From positions 3,658,001 to 3,722,000 of the forward strand of contig OY294069.1 in assembly GCA_958510875.1 (NCBI GenBank): a stretch of 64,000 nucleotides of DNA, in the 5' to 3' direction. The notes beneath the pieces are model-generated. The model had not been told where the DNA came from. It saw only the letters and a list, made by a program, of their open reading frames with translations, and ran no database searches. This DNA comes from Endomychus coccineus. Lineage: Eukaryota > Arthropoda > Insecta > Coleoptera > Endomychidae. This document shows positions 1 through 9,344 of the stretch, piece by piece; the stretch's first letter is position 1, and each line of letters opens with the position of its first letter. The position numbers and the translations under genes were made by a program.

Positions 1-369
1 ATATAAGTCATACTGGGTCAAGAATCTTTATGATAATACACTATTTCATTTTCTTGAGATTAGACTACTCTTATTGATGCTTCATTGCATCGAATGAATC
101 AACACCCTCACTTTCCTTCATTCGGAAAACGTTATTTGATGGGAAATGGGAACACAGTTCCTACGTTCTAGTATTTTATATCATGTTAATATCGATCGTG
201 TCTTGCCTTAATTATCCTCCATTTTGTATATCACATTACCAATTAAAACACCACTAGAGCGAAATCGTTAGAAAATTAAATGAAAACGTATTACGTAACT
301 TCAAACCTCGCAGAACAGAACATCTCAAAGTATACAGTTAAATGCTGAACCTTTTCTACTATTCCTGGT
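1..369. other. AT-rich DNA, nothing recognised
   Basis: No reading frame, repeat pair or RNA signature was recognised in this stretch. It precedes Penelope-like debris. Confidence 0.4.
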
Positions 370-960
370 AATATATGAATTCTCGAGAAATAGCTCACAC
401 TAAGACACTCTTTATTTTCGTTTTCACGTACGTTTCGGTCTCACGACCACCATCACAAGACTTATCAATGTCTAAGACGGGATTTCTCAAATCTAATTGT
501 ATCAAGAACAGAGAGTCTTTATCGCATTAATTCCAATTAAGAATGCTCACGTCGCCAAAACGTACAGAAACACGAGTAACTGCAATTGTAATATTTTAAG
601 TATATAAATATATATCAAGAAGCAACTGCATAGCAATCCATTTTCTACATTATAAAGAAGCATGAAGGAATTTGCATGGGTTTCAATCGATTGAATTAGT
701 ATGGATTTGACTTAATGATTTAACGTCTATTCTACCATTTACAGACTTAGGTCACGTTGTTCCTTTATGATAATTGATTTCTTTAGATAAAATATCAAAA
801 TTTTTGTCATCGAATATTTCCCATAGCATTCTAACATTCTGAAGGACACTGTATATGAAACAAGATATTGAATATATGATAAATATAATTAAGCTTTGCA
901 AAAATAAGAAATGAAAACACTTGTTGGTATTTTTTTTTGCATTTTGTGATATCAAACAAG
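370..960 (-). pseudogene. Penelope-like element, decayed 3' part
   Basis: This segment runs parallel to the copy at 36330-37120. Both have a hammerhead-like block at the low-coordinate end, then a stretch with matching words such as GAATTTGCA, then a frame read on the minus strand. The peptide there (around 790-830, with DDKNFDILSKEINYHK) corresponds to the tail of the GIY-YIG endonuclease region of Penelope-like retroelements, where the other copy reads KYLELETNYYKRSIREM. Penelope-like elements encode a telomerase-related RT fused to a GIY-YIG nuclease and carry hammerhead ribozymes in their terminal repeats. Only the last part of the nuclease region and the terminal repeat survive here, with stops. 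Assignment rests on the better copy at 36.3 kb. Confidence 0.5.
422..466 (-). ncRNA. Hammerhead-like ribozyme remnant, copy 1
   Basis: Read on the minus strand, this shows GTGATGG, a stem-loop of GGTC-GTGA-GACC, then GAAAC and the self-complementary ACGTACGT. The order fits a type I hammerhead. The CUGANGA core has changed (GTGATGG), so this copy should be inactive. It is the weakest-core copy of three in the window. Confidence 0.45.
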
Positions 961-1021
961 ATTTTAAATATATTTTATATAACTTCTCGGGAAAAAGGTT
1001 AAAATAACTCTATATTATCGT

Positions 1022-1110
1022 CTTTAGGTATGTTTTGGTCTCACGTCCATCATCAGAAATGCCCATGTCGCCGAAACGAACAGAACCACGAATAATCGAA
1101 ATTGTACCAC
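1022..1110 (-). repeat. Penelope-type terminal fragment with hammerhead-like core, copy 2
   Basis: The minus strand reads CTGATGATGGACGTGAGACC followed by AAAAC, a hammerhead-like order in which the conserved GAAA has become AAAA. The DNA beyond it (about 1066-1110) matches the DNA next to the core at 36.37 kb, with shared words such as CGCCGAAACGAACAGAA and ACGAATAATCGAAAT. It is an isolated terminal piece with no coding remnant beside it. Confidence 0.5.
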
Positions 1111-2155
1111 AAAGAGCGTTCAAAGACGTGTTAGTTTCAGGTACACTAAATCTTACAAAACACCCCAGGAACTATGACTTATCGAACGCACGATTAATTT
1201 TCGAAATGTCCAGTAGCTGTAAATATAATTCGACATAAATCTCAATACAAAAGATAAATTACTTTGCAGGGAATATGCGTTAAATAGAATAAACGACACA
1301 TTTGTCTCTTCAAACAATGCTCGAAGCTATAAAGTCAATAAAGCAAGAATCTATCTCTCTCTGTTTGCGATGCTCAATATTAAAAGGATAAACGTCCGAT
1401 TCGTGAACTAATGTTCTCCCAGCCTTCTTCCTATAACTGAATTCATGTTGGAAAATATGAACAACGTCGGAATTTACACAATTTGCTAGTGATTGGAATT
1501 CATTCACCTCTTTTCTAAAACATTTTCTCACATTCTAGAACAGCTGTACACTGGTAAAAATTGCCAATACAGGGTGTATAGTTATTGAGATATCTTACGT
1601 TTATTGTGGTGTTTGTATTCACCAGAATTTGTTTTGAGGAATGAAAATAATAATTCAAGATTTGGTTTTGTTATTGTTGTTTTTGAATATTTGTATAATA
1701 GTTCACTTATTGAAGTTATGACAATTTCTAGTTCGAATTATAAAAAATATAGTCTGAAGAGAATGAGTGAAGTAATATAGAAATATGTAAGAGAACAATT
1801 AGATAATAGTTTACTGAATATAGTAGACTGAAATCGTAATCGTAGTTCCTGAATGATAATCTGTTCAAGCAATATCAGTAGGTTTACTCCTATGAAGCAG
1901 TAAATGAGAATTTCGGCTTTACTTAAGTTCACCCAGAACAATAATTATTCCGTTATCTCACCAAGACTAGCCTGAAGAGACATATCCATGAGAAATTTAT
2001 CTTGAGGAATGTCAAAGAAGGATGATAATAATGTGAGGTTTCAAAGCAACCTAACGTCATGAGATCTTGTGTATTGCTTCCTATGAAGATTACGTCTACT
2101 CTAACTCAATTCTTTTAACCCAATGTTTTGTGTATGTTGTTTCTCAACATTTTTT
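1111..2155. other. No gene recognised
   Basis: AT-rich DNA with only short chance frames. A TACAGGGTGT word at about 1569-1578 resembles the starts of other segments in this window (24.17 and 48.14 kb) and may mark a repeat end. Confidence 0.4.
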
Positions 2156-2235
2156 AAGCTATTGCATATAGCTTTTACGCGGGCTTTGAGCGCGGCGACC
2201 GAATCAAGAAGTTCCGTAACGAAAAATAATGTAAG
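2156..2235 (+). repeat. Helentron-type left terminus, extra copy
   Basis: The segment starts after a T-run with AAGCTATTGCATATAGC, a short imperfect palindrome, then a GC-rich block GCGGGCTTTGAGC and CGACCGAATCAAGAA. The same block recurs at 2484-2569 (+) and 19850-19911 (-). The latter two are followed by endonuclease coding remnants; this one is not, so it is an orphan left end. Confidence 0.6.
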
Positions 2236-2249
2236 ACCTAAGCACGCTA

Positions 2250-2480
2250 TTTTATACGAATGTTATAACACTCTAGCGCTTCAGACTCCGGGATTGTCAC
2301 GTGGCCTATCGAAATTAGAAGGTTCAAATTATCTAAAAACATAATTGCATGAACTCCACACGTCCTACGTAATTAGCTACGAACGAAATCATTTTGACAT
2401 ATGCCTCTAGGAGCTCGCTACGCGTCAGTTAGAGTTTATACGTTAGACGCGCGTAGCAGAGACCTGAGAGTACCTGTTTC
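2250..2480 (+). repeat. Fragment shared with the element at 51.3-52.2 kb
   Basis: This stretch matches about 51390-51720 in the same orientation, with shared words ACTCCGGGATT, GGAGCTCGCTACGCGTCAGT and GAGAGTACCTGTTTCTATT and with indels between them. It lies between the two Helentron left ends. Confidence 0.65.
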
Positions 2481-2483
2481 TAT

Positions 2484-3755
2484 TAAGCTATTGCATATAT
2501 TGCATATAGCTTTTATCGCGGGCTTTGAGCTCGACGACCGAATCAAGAAATTCCGTAACGAAAAATAACAGGAACTCGTTTATGTTGCGCTCTCTCGGGT
2601 GACTAATATTGAAAAATTGTATATCACGACAAAAAACGATAAATCTACATTCAAAGTTCATAATAATCGAAGGCAAGCTGCATCGACTGCATCTTTGTTG
2701 CAAAAATTCAAAAGACTGCCTTTAAATAGTGTTCAGACGACAGCTCAAAGTGTCTTAGATTTCATTAGTAATAGAAATGGCATTTCAATAATGACTTACA
2801 ATTGCCAAAGTCTAAATAGTCACAAATACGATTTACAAGATTCCGTTACGAGACAAACAAATGTGTTACTTCTTACCGAAACTTGCATGGCGCATTATAA
2901 TTCGATTGAAATACCTAATTTCAATTGTATTGTTCAATTCAAACGAGATACTGCTCCAAAAGGTGGGGTAGCTATTTACCAAAATAATAATAATGTTACT
3001 AATATTATAACTCCGAATATTGAAATACATATCGCACACGTTAGCGATGTTAATGTTAGGCGCTCATTTGTTGGAGATATTTGTGCGTGCTTTTGCAAAC
3101 TTAGAAATGGCCTACACATAGTCATGGTAGCAATTTACATTTCTCCGAATCCAAAATTGGACAAGGTAGAGCATTTTATTCATCGCACTTTACTGGAGTA
3201 CACTAAAGAAGGGTCGAAAATACTTGGTACAAATGGTAATAAATTTCCACTTATCTTGGCTGGCGATTTCAACATCAACTTCGCTAATAAAAAATCAGAG
3301 CGGTTGACAACTTTTCTTTCGGAAAAATTGAATTTGAAAATGAATAAAATGATCCACAAGAATCCAAAACTATGGTATGGGACCACCATTGACGCGGTAT
3401 TTTCCAGATATTTAGAGGATATCAAGTCTCAAACTTATGTCTCTTATTTCAGTTACCATAAACCTATAGTTTCAATGATAACAAATTCCTGAATAACCTA
3501 CATGTATTGTAAGATAATAAAAATATTTTAAACGATATTAACTTCTCATTTATTCAATAAAAGAAAAAAATTTGTTTTCTTATCAGTCACCACGCTCAAA
3601 AGTAACTTGAATTAATATCAAAGAAAAAACTTGAATTAAAGTATCAAAGAAAAAAAAATACTGCATAAATTTAAAAAAATAAATAATTATAATTGCATAA
3701 GTTGAGAAAAAATGCTATGCAATAGCTTTACCGCGGCAGTCCCCGAGTGCCACAC
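2484..3755 (+). mobile_element. Helentron-type rolling-circle transposon, copy A (internally deleted)
   Basis: The left end (2484-2569) and right end (about 3560-3755) are both shared with the inverted copy at 18802-19911, so the outer limits are fairly well fixed. The right end carries the palindrome GCTATGCAATAGC followed by CTTTACCGCGG and ends near CCGAGTGCCACAC. The left end has a similar palindrome before CTTTTATCGCGGG. Between them lies a helicase-tail/endonuclease frame. Helentrons (Helitron2) are known to encode Rep, Pif1-type helicase and often an AP-type endonuclease, and to insert in T-rich DNA. Here the Rep and most of the helicase are missing. The classification is inferred from the fused protein and the end structure. 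Confidence 0.65.
2571..3492 (+). pseudogene. Pif1-type helicase tail fused to AP-type endonuclease (Helentron)
   Basis: The frame opens just after the left-end repeat with ELVYVALSRVTNIEKLYI. VYVALSRVT is the last conserved motif of Pif1-family helicases, so this is the C-terminal stub of a helicase. About 70 residues later an endonuclease/exonuclease/phosphatase domain starts: YNCQSLN (metal-site Asn), TETCM (Glu), GGVAIY, YISPN, AGDFNINF and TIDAVFSR are all present. The last motif, normally S-D-H, reads SYHKPI, so the catalytic Asp is replaced by Tyr. The frame ends with TGA at 3490-3492. A normal ATG start is not expected because the N-terminal helicase and Rep parts are gone; a TAA lies just upstream in the repeat. 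No LINE reverse transcriptase follows, which argues against a LINE endonuclease. Domain order is seen; the Helentron label follows from the helicase-nuclease fusion. Confidence 0.75.
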
Positions 3756-4975
3756 GTATCTTTTCTTTATCTGGCCTCTAGAATCCTTCCATAAGAATTT
3801 TCCTACGGGTTTTATTAAAATAAGCCTCGAATATTTGTAACGTCACAAACGATAAGTGCCTCATAAATAAATACGAATTAGAGCCGACGTCTTTTGCAAA
3901 GTTGCAGTGAATATGCTACAGTTGTTGATGAAAGAACAGAAAAAATAACATTAGTAAAGCACTGCTTTTTGTATAAGTTTGGAGTTACAACATCGAGAGA
4001 GTCACATCAAGCATTCTAGTACCACTACTTCAATCTGCAGTTACGGGTTCAAGCTCTCGGAAGTTTTCCAATTCCTGATGCCTCATGTACGATATTCCTG
4101 CTACTTATTCACAATGGAACAAATCTGGTAATTATAATCCCAGTCGGAAAATATGCGGTTGTCTTAACTCTCAAACAAAGCATAATACGTTGAAAACGAA
4201 TTTTCGTCATGAAGATGAGGGTGGAACGATCTCTATGAAGCCTTGAGTGAAGGTGGTTACGGTAATAATACATACCATCCCCCACTTGTGGCTTTCAGTA
4301 CGGAGCCTGTTAATATTTGAACAACTCTTGAAACTCTGCACTTCATAACCGACTGAAAATGCTCCTTAAAACTCTCTTTTCCGCTGTTCGCATCTCGACC
4401 GACGCAAACATCTCCACAAAACAACAGGAAACGTACAGACGAAATTATGATAAGACCAGTGGAATACGTTCAGTTCAAGAATTTCCTACCATTCAACTAT
4501 CAAAATAGCAACATTCAGGAAAGAAATGTTATATTATTGTTCATTTAAATCGAGCGAACAAATTGAATTTCATCGCATACTAGATTCTCAACTATACACA
4601 CAATATTAAACAAAATACAAGTTGGAGATGGGGGAATTGTATTTTGCTTTAAGACAGGAAAAATTATGAGACATGAAGCGAAAAATCTCATTCATCGGAA
4701 GTCGAAACTGTCTCACATTTACTTATTAAGTTGTACTGAAGCTCATGAATTCATGAAGTGTGTATTATCAAATAAGGGTAATGCATAATGCTTGTTTTAT
4801 ATTGTCTTAACACCTGGACGTCTAACCAGGACAGGAATCTGTAATCAAAAGCCTCCGACCGTGTTTCTAAAACTGAGCAATAGCTCAACTAATAAGTCTA
4901 ACTTGACTTTTTTGGAATCGGCGGGAAGCTGCTTAGATGGATATATCTTTTCTATTCAACAGATCATTCTTAGTT
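3756..4975. other. No gene recognised
   Basis: AT-rich DNA between the Helentron and a LINE crumb. The short frames have no recognisable motif. Confidence 0.4.
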
Positions 4976-5230
4976 CGAGTCGGTAGTACCATGTCCCAAT
5001 TGCATAATGTTGTCTCAGGTGTCCCACAGGGATACCTTTTGGGTTCCATCTTTTTTTGTTTATAAACTTCAGACCTATCACGTTCTTTGAGTTGCCAGAA
5101 TGATTTCACGCTAATGATGGAAAAATATTCGCAAATCCTCTCATGCATCATGAAGAAATTCAATCTGACCTATTCTAAGTATTTAAATAAATGCGCAATT
5201 TCACATCTTGGATGAACAATTCCATTAAGT
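4976..5230 (+). pseudogene. Non-LTR reverse transcriptase fragment
   Basis: Around 5009-5050 the plus strand reads VVSGVPQGYLLGSIFF, the conserved RT block normally close to SGVPQGSxLGPxLF. It continues, with a stop, into SLSCQNDFTLM, where the YADD-containing block would lie. The catalytic DD is not preserved. It is a crumb of an I/Jockey-type LINE; the clade cannot be fixed from this length. Confidence 0.6.
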
Positions 5231-5706
5231 ATCATTGCCATTGGGTCTCTAAGAGAACAAATTTGATTATTCTGCCACTTCGTAATCCAATCTAAAATTC
5301 TTTTTCTTCCATATTTCTTTCCAATTGCTTTATCTTACCATTTGACATTGAACCATTGAATTGTGATTGCCCTTGATTCTTCAATAATTCATTTGATACG
5401 TGTTGCTGCTAATTGATCGCAACGATCTCGGTAAGTGAACGCCGCTCGATATTCAGCTATATATCTTTCAGATCTGCCTCTCGCATTATTTGTTTTCCTT
5501 ATTACTTCTGTCAGACTTCTCCACAATTAGCCTAGGCTTCATATGCGAATCAAACGTATGTCACAATCCATCTCTATAACCTTTATTATATCTTGTTCGA
5601 ACCTCTTTTCTACCTAAACCTTCTATATGATGTCGAAACGTTGACGATACCAATTTCGGGTGTATTGATCATGTTCAATGTGATTTTATAGTGTATTCAT
5701 TTAAGA

Positions 5707-5998
5707 GATGGCCAAAATTCATGGTTTCGGAACGCTGCAACATGTTTCCTCTACGTCTGAGGTAAAAACTAATGGTAGCATCGAATTTCTCATTCACGAG
5801 AGTTCATTATGACAGCGTTATATCGAAATAGATGGAATCGACTAGATTCACAATATTTCCATACTCACCCCTTGTGAAATTTGGGAAAATGTGAAAAATT
5901 CAGGGTTTCGGAAAAGTGCAAAATGTTTACTCTACGTCTGAGGTACAAACTAATGGTAGAATCGAATTTCTCATCCATGAGAGTGTATTACCCCTTGT
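5707..5998 (+). repeat. Direct repeat pair, ~100 bp, spaced 181 bp
   Basis: Two copies share GGTTTCGGAA, CTCTACGTCTGAGGTA, AAACTAATGGTAG and ATCGAATTTCTCAT, at about 5710-5812 and 5893-5993. The copies differ by substitutions, so the duplication is not recent. No function is visible. Confidence 0.75.
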
Positions 5999-6789
5999 CT
6001 CCGATTTAACTGTATCATTCGGCTATGGTGGTAAAGAGCAACAACGAAATAACAATGGAACTAATCAGCTGATAATAAACGCTGTACTACAAAATATCTA
6101 CTCAAATATTCCATTTCCGTAGGAAATTCAAATGATTACCTATAAATCCGTGTTCCTTTTTTCATCGGTGAAAAACAAAACGTCATGCGTCAACTTGTTA
6201 CGACGAAAATCACGAATGTTCCCCGTTAGTGCATGCAGTATGATTGCATGATATTAAAATTCTGATGCACCGTACACGGTCTAGGAAATGAGAGTTTATA
6301 ACGGAAATGAAATGTGATTTGATCCTGCCAGTTGAATCGGGCTTAAGAAATATAATTGGCATCTTATGAAAATAAGCTTGCGAAATTATTAATATGTTCC
6401 AACTATCCCTATTATTAAATTTTGGGTTGTTTGTGAGGCTACGAGCGAACGAAACTCCAGTTAATAAAACCATATAGAATGAAGTAATGAGGTACTTAGG
6501 CTACACATTTATACCTTGAACAGAAGTATCTGTTCTCCAGATGATACTAACGTTTCCAAACCGATTTTAAGCCTCAATTCCGTTTTCAAAATTAAGTATA
6601 ATCGTAGTGGTATATAAAAACTTTGTCCCCTTGTTCTTTGGAATAATGATTCAGTTTCACCTAAACATCGCGGTGTTCTTGTGAATTATATAATTAATAA
6701 TACAGACTGGTAATCATTGTATTGAAATTCACCACTAAAAATTTTATATTCATTCGATTTCTGTAATCGTTGAAAGTCATCGATTATAG

Positions 6790-7500
6790 CAAATAATATC
6801 TCTCCTACTCGCGCTGCACATTTCGAAGTTTGGGCCCATACAAGGACATAAGACATTAGAGAATCAGATTCTTTCATTCAACATTTGAATAGTCTACACC
6901 ACAATATTAAATTCACGGTTGAAGTATAAGTGAATCAAACTATTAACTTTTTGGACTCAACCATAACTAAATTAAATGGTAAACATCCCTTCTCAATATC
7001 TCAGAAGCCTTCACATACGGACATCATCATCCACAAACATGAACTGACTGCTCTTTAATGCATGATACATGTACTTGCTACTTTAATGTATGTAGGTAAA
7101 ATTTTTGACAATATATGCAAGTTATTTAAAGAACACAATGTTATCACGTCTTTTACAATGAATAATATGGTAGGCAAATATATTGAAAATAACAAAGTAA
7201 GAATAAAAATGATCAAGAATCAGGAGTGAACAAGGTAGAGTGTGAATATTGTGATACATTCTATATAAGACAGACATGAAGATATTTCAAAACTAGAATT
7301 AAAGAACATTTTAATTTGAACAAAGAGATTCAAAAGTTGTGAACCATATTGAAGAAACTAGTCATCATTTCGAAGATGATTTCGAGAATCTCCATAAGTC
7401 AGTTGAAAGATAAGTATTGAACAACTTGGAGGAAATTGAAATTAATAAGTTTAAAAATACAGAAAACCTTTTAAATGATCAGAAAGACTTCACCAATTCT
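6790..7500 (+). pseudogene. Penelope-like RT C-terminus and GIY-YIG nuclease, decayed
   Basis: About 6855-7050 reads, in pieces, SDSFIQHLNSLHHNIKFT and then TINFLDSTITKLNGKHPFSI and SHTDIIIHKH. This is the typical Penelope-like RT end (LNxxHxxIKFT, NFLDxxI, KPTxTDxxIH). After a linker, 7228-7330 reads VNKVECEYCDTFYIRQT and RYFKTRIKEHFN, the GIY-YIG nuclease opening in which the usual YIGQTGR has become YIRQT plus a stop. The tail EELEINKFKN follows near 7430. Several stops and shifts show it is dead. Penelope-like elements copy themselves by target-primed reverse transcription. Confidence 0.75.
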
Positions 7501-7611
7501 CCATTATTAAATTTATTTGCAAGTAACTCTCATCCTACTGTATACGTAACTCACTCATCCCCTTCTTCTTAATTTTAATTTTAGTATTTAAGGAATAAAC
7601 CATAGTTTGTA

Positions 7612-7668
7612 AAACCATTGTTTGATAAAGCCACCGTGTGGTGAAACATGTCACGTTTTGCTTAATAA
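7612..7668 (+). repeat. Penelope-type terminal sequence with degenerate hammerhead core
   Basis: The plus strand reads TTTGATAAAGCCACCGTGTGG, then TGAAACATGTC. Relative to a hammerhead (CUGANGA, stem II, GAAA, short stem III, NUH), stem II is CCAC/GTGG, stem III could be AC/GT around a 2-nt loop, and GTC would be the cleavage triplet. Two core bases differ (CTGATGA reads TTGATAA), so activity is unlikely. The same sequence recurs twice at 38.5 kb. Confidence 0.55.
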
Positions 7669-7914
7669 AAACGAAGTTTGTGAAGATTTATTACAATTCT
7701 AATGTATAAGCAAGTAATTACCTATTGACAGATCGATTGATTTACTCCCGCAAATTAGACATATAACAAAATGGCTACGACCAGTATATGAATCAGGATG
7801 AGGATAATCTAATGAACCAAATTGTACGACACATTTCGAATTATCGATAAATTCATATTCCTGCGGAATTCACGTACTTCTTGAATCCAATAACGCAACG
7901 TAATGTATCAGAGA

Positions 7915-8477
7915 GATTTCGGATATTATCAGGCAACGAATGAAAAAGTATACATCCCATATCAACAAATCGCCGTCATCTGGTGAAAGATGGTTCTTGG
8001 GCCGTCGCTTCCAAACAAACAGCATTGGTGCATTGACCCATGTCTGGAGAACAGGACAGTATTATGTTGAGGCCAGAAATATCTGCTATAAACTTCAAAA
8101 GAGGTTGTTAACAACAGATCAAGATCAAATCTTATCGACCCGTTCGTTTTGGACTCTCGCCAAAGAAATTGGTAGAAATTTCACCTCCAGTACACTCCCC
8201 CTCTCAACCAAAGATGATGGCACACTGACTACTACACCAAAATGAAATGACAACGCTTTTGCTAGAATGTTTGCAGCAAACTTCACTTTGGATCCACAAA
8301 TGACGGACACTACCAATATTGCTGCCATCGATGACCATATGCTTGATCACATCACCAAGAAGGTTATGGGGATAGATGGAATCCTATCTGTCATTCTCAA
8401 AGTTTTTTGCAGGTTGTTTTTTATACGATATTAGTGTGGTGTGTTTCCTTCCAGCTGGAAGACAGCTACAGTCCAAC
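7915..8477 (+). pseudogene. LINE (Jockey/R1-like) ORF2 fragment, 5' side of BEL insertion
   Basis: From 7940 a 101-residue frame holds the region between endonuclease and RT: SFWTLAKEIGRNFTSSTLP and DDGTLTTTP, the type of linker that precedes RT in many insect LINEs. Just before 8478 the DNA encodes the block ending in SWKTATVQ, which continues across the BEL insertion as PIPK at about 15531. The decayed copy at 39.96 kb shows the same place uninterrupted (LKTASSVQPIPKKGK). The 5' start near 7915 is where similarity to the 39.8-kb copy begins. Frameshifts show the LINE was already decayed or has decayed since. Confidence 0.7.
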
Positions 8478-9025
8478 TGTTTGTTCCAAACCAAAGACAT
8501 CCTTTGAAAGATCCATAAAACTCAATTGTAAATATTCCTGTATTATATTAGGTATCGTAATTATTTAAGTGAACCGAAATGAGCTTAATCCGTTTATAAT
8601 AGGTATTTTGGAACAAAGTGATACTGGACTTTCCTGTCGTAAACACAAAGTAAGAATTCGCAGAAAGGTTGCATAGCAATAAACGATTAAGCGGAATTTT
8701 CCAATAAGACATAGAATGAACTTCTACCTCTAAATATTATACCGAATGACAAACAACCCCATGAGGAGTGTAGTAGGGATAACTGTTTAGTTTAGAATTT
8801 CTATCAGGCTGTAATTGGTAGTATATTTCCAACTATTGAATTTGTCACTCGCTTTTATATTTCACCATTACTATTACTAAATACAAGCAAATATAATCAA
8901 GTCGTGTTTTATTACAAGTGTTGGGAAGAATATTCAATCATTTCAAGGTGCGATCAATGCTGTCGCATCTAAACATTTCGCATCCAATCACTTTAAGGTG
9001 CGATCACTGCTGTCGCATCTTAACA
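8478..9025 (+). repeat. BEL/Pao 5' LTR
   Basis: The LTR begins TGTTTGTTCC and ends CTTAACA. The last ~90 bp contain two copies of a 50-bp unit (around AAGGTGCGATCA...GCTGTCGCATCT). The boundary is fixed by loss of similarity to the 3' copy after CA at 9025. Confidence 0.95.
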
Positions 9026-9028
9026 TTT

Positions 9029-9047
9029 TGGTCCTTCGAGCCGGATT
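9029..9047 (+). other. Primer binding site, tRNA-Tyr type
   Basis: TGGTCCTTCGAGCCGGATT is complementary over 19 nt to the conserved 3' end of animal tRNA-Tyr including CCA. It starts 3 nt after the LTR, the usual spacing. Confidence 0.85.
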
Positions 9048-9344
9048 GTAAAAATTCCAGTGCCTTTCGGTTTTTTACAATTCAACACATCCATTCACTT
9101 AAACTGTCGGAAGCATCAACCTAGTTCAGTGTAAGTGCCAATGGAACAACATCACATCATTTGCCTATAATGCATATATAGGTACTTCAACAATCCCAGA
9201 TAAGCCGCTAGTACGAAGACGGGACTTAGCATCACATACACATCATCAAAGGAAGAAATAGCGTGGGTGAGTCCTTCCTGTATAAGTATCCCTAATATTC
9301 CCATTTGGTATTGTTTCGTTTGTGTTAATAAAGTCAATATCAAC
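9048..9344 (+). other. BEL/Pao untranslated leader
   Basis: Leader between primer site and gag start. The gag frame is open upstream to 9267, but the first residues there (MSPSCISIPN...) do not resemble gag, so I take the ATG at 9345 (MPDSNENANRLK) as the start. Confidence 0.6.

Noticed and set aside
9267..9344. Upstream start for the BEL gag
   Set aside because: The 26 extra residues do not look like gag and the ATG at 9345 opens a typical charged gag N-terminus.
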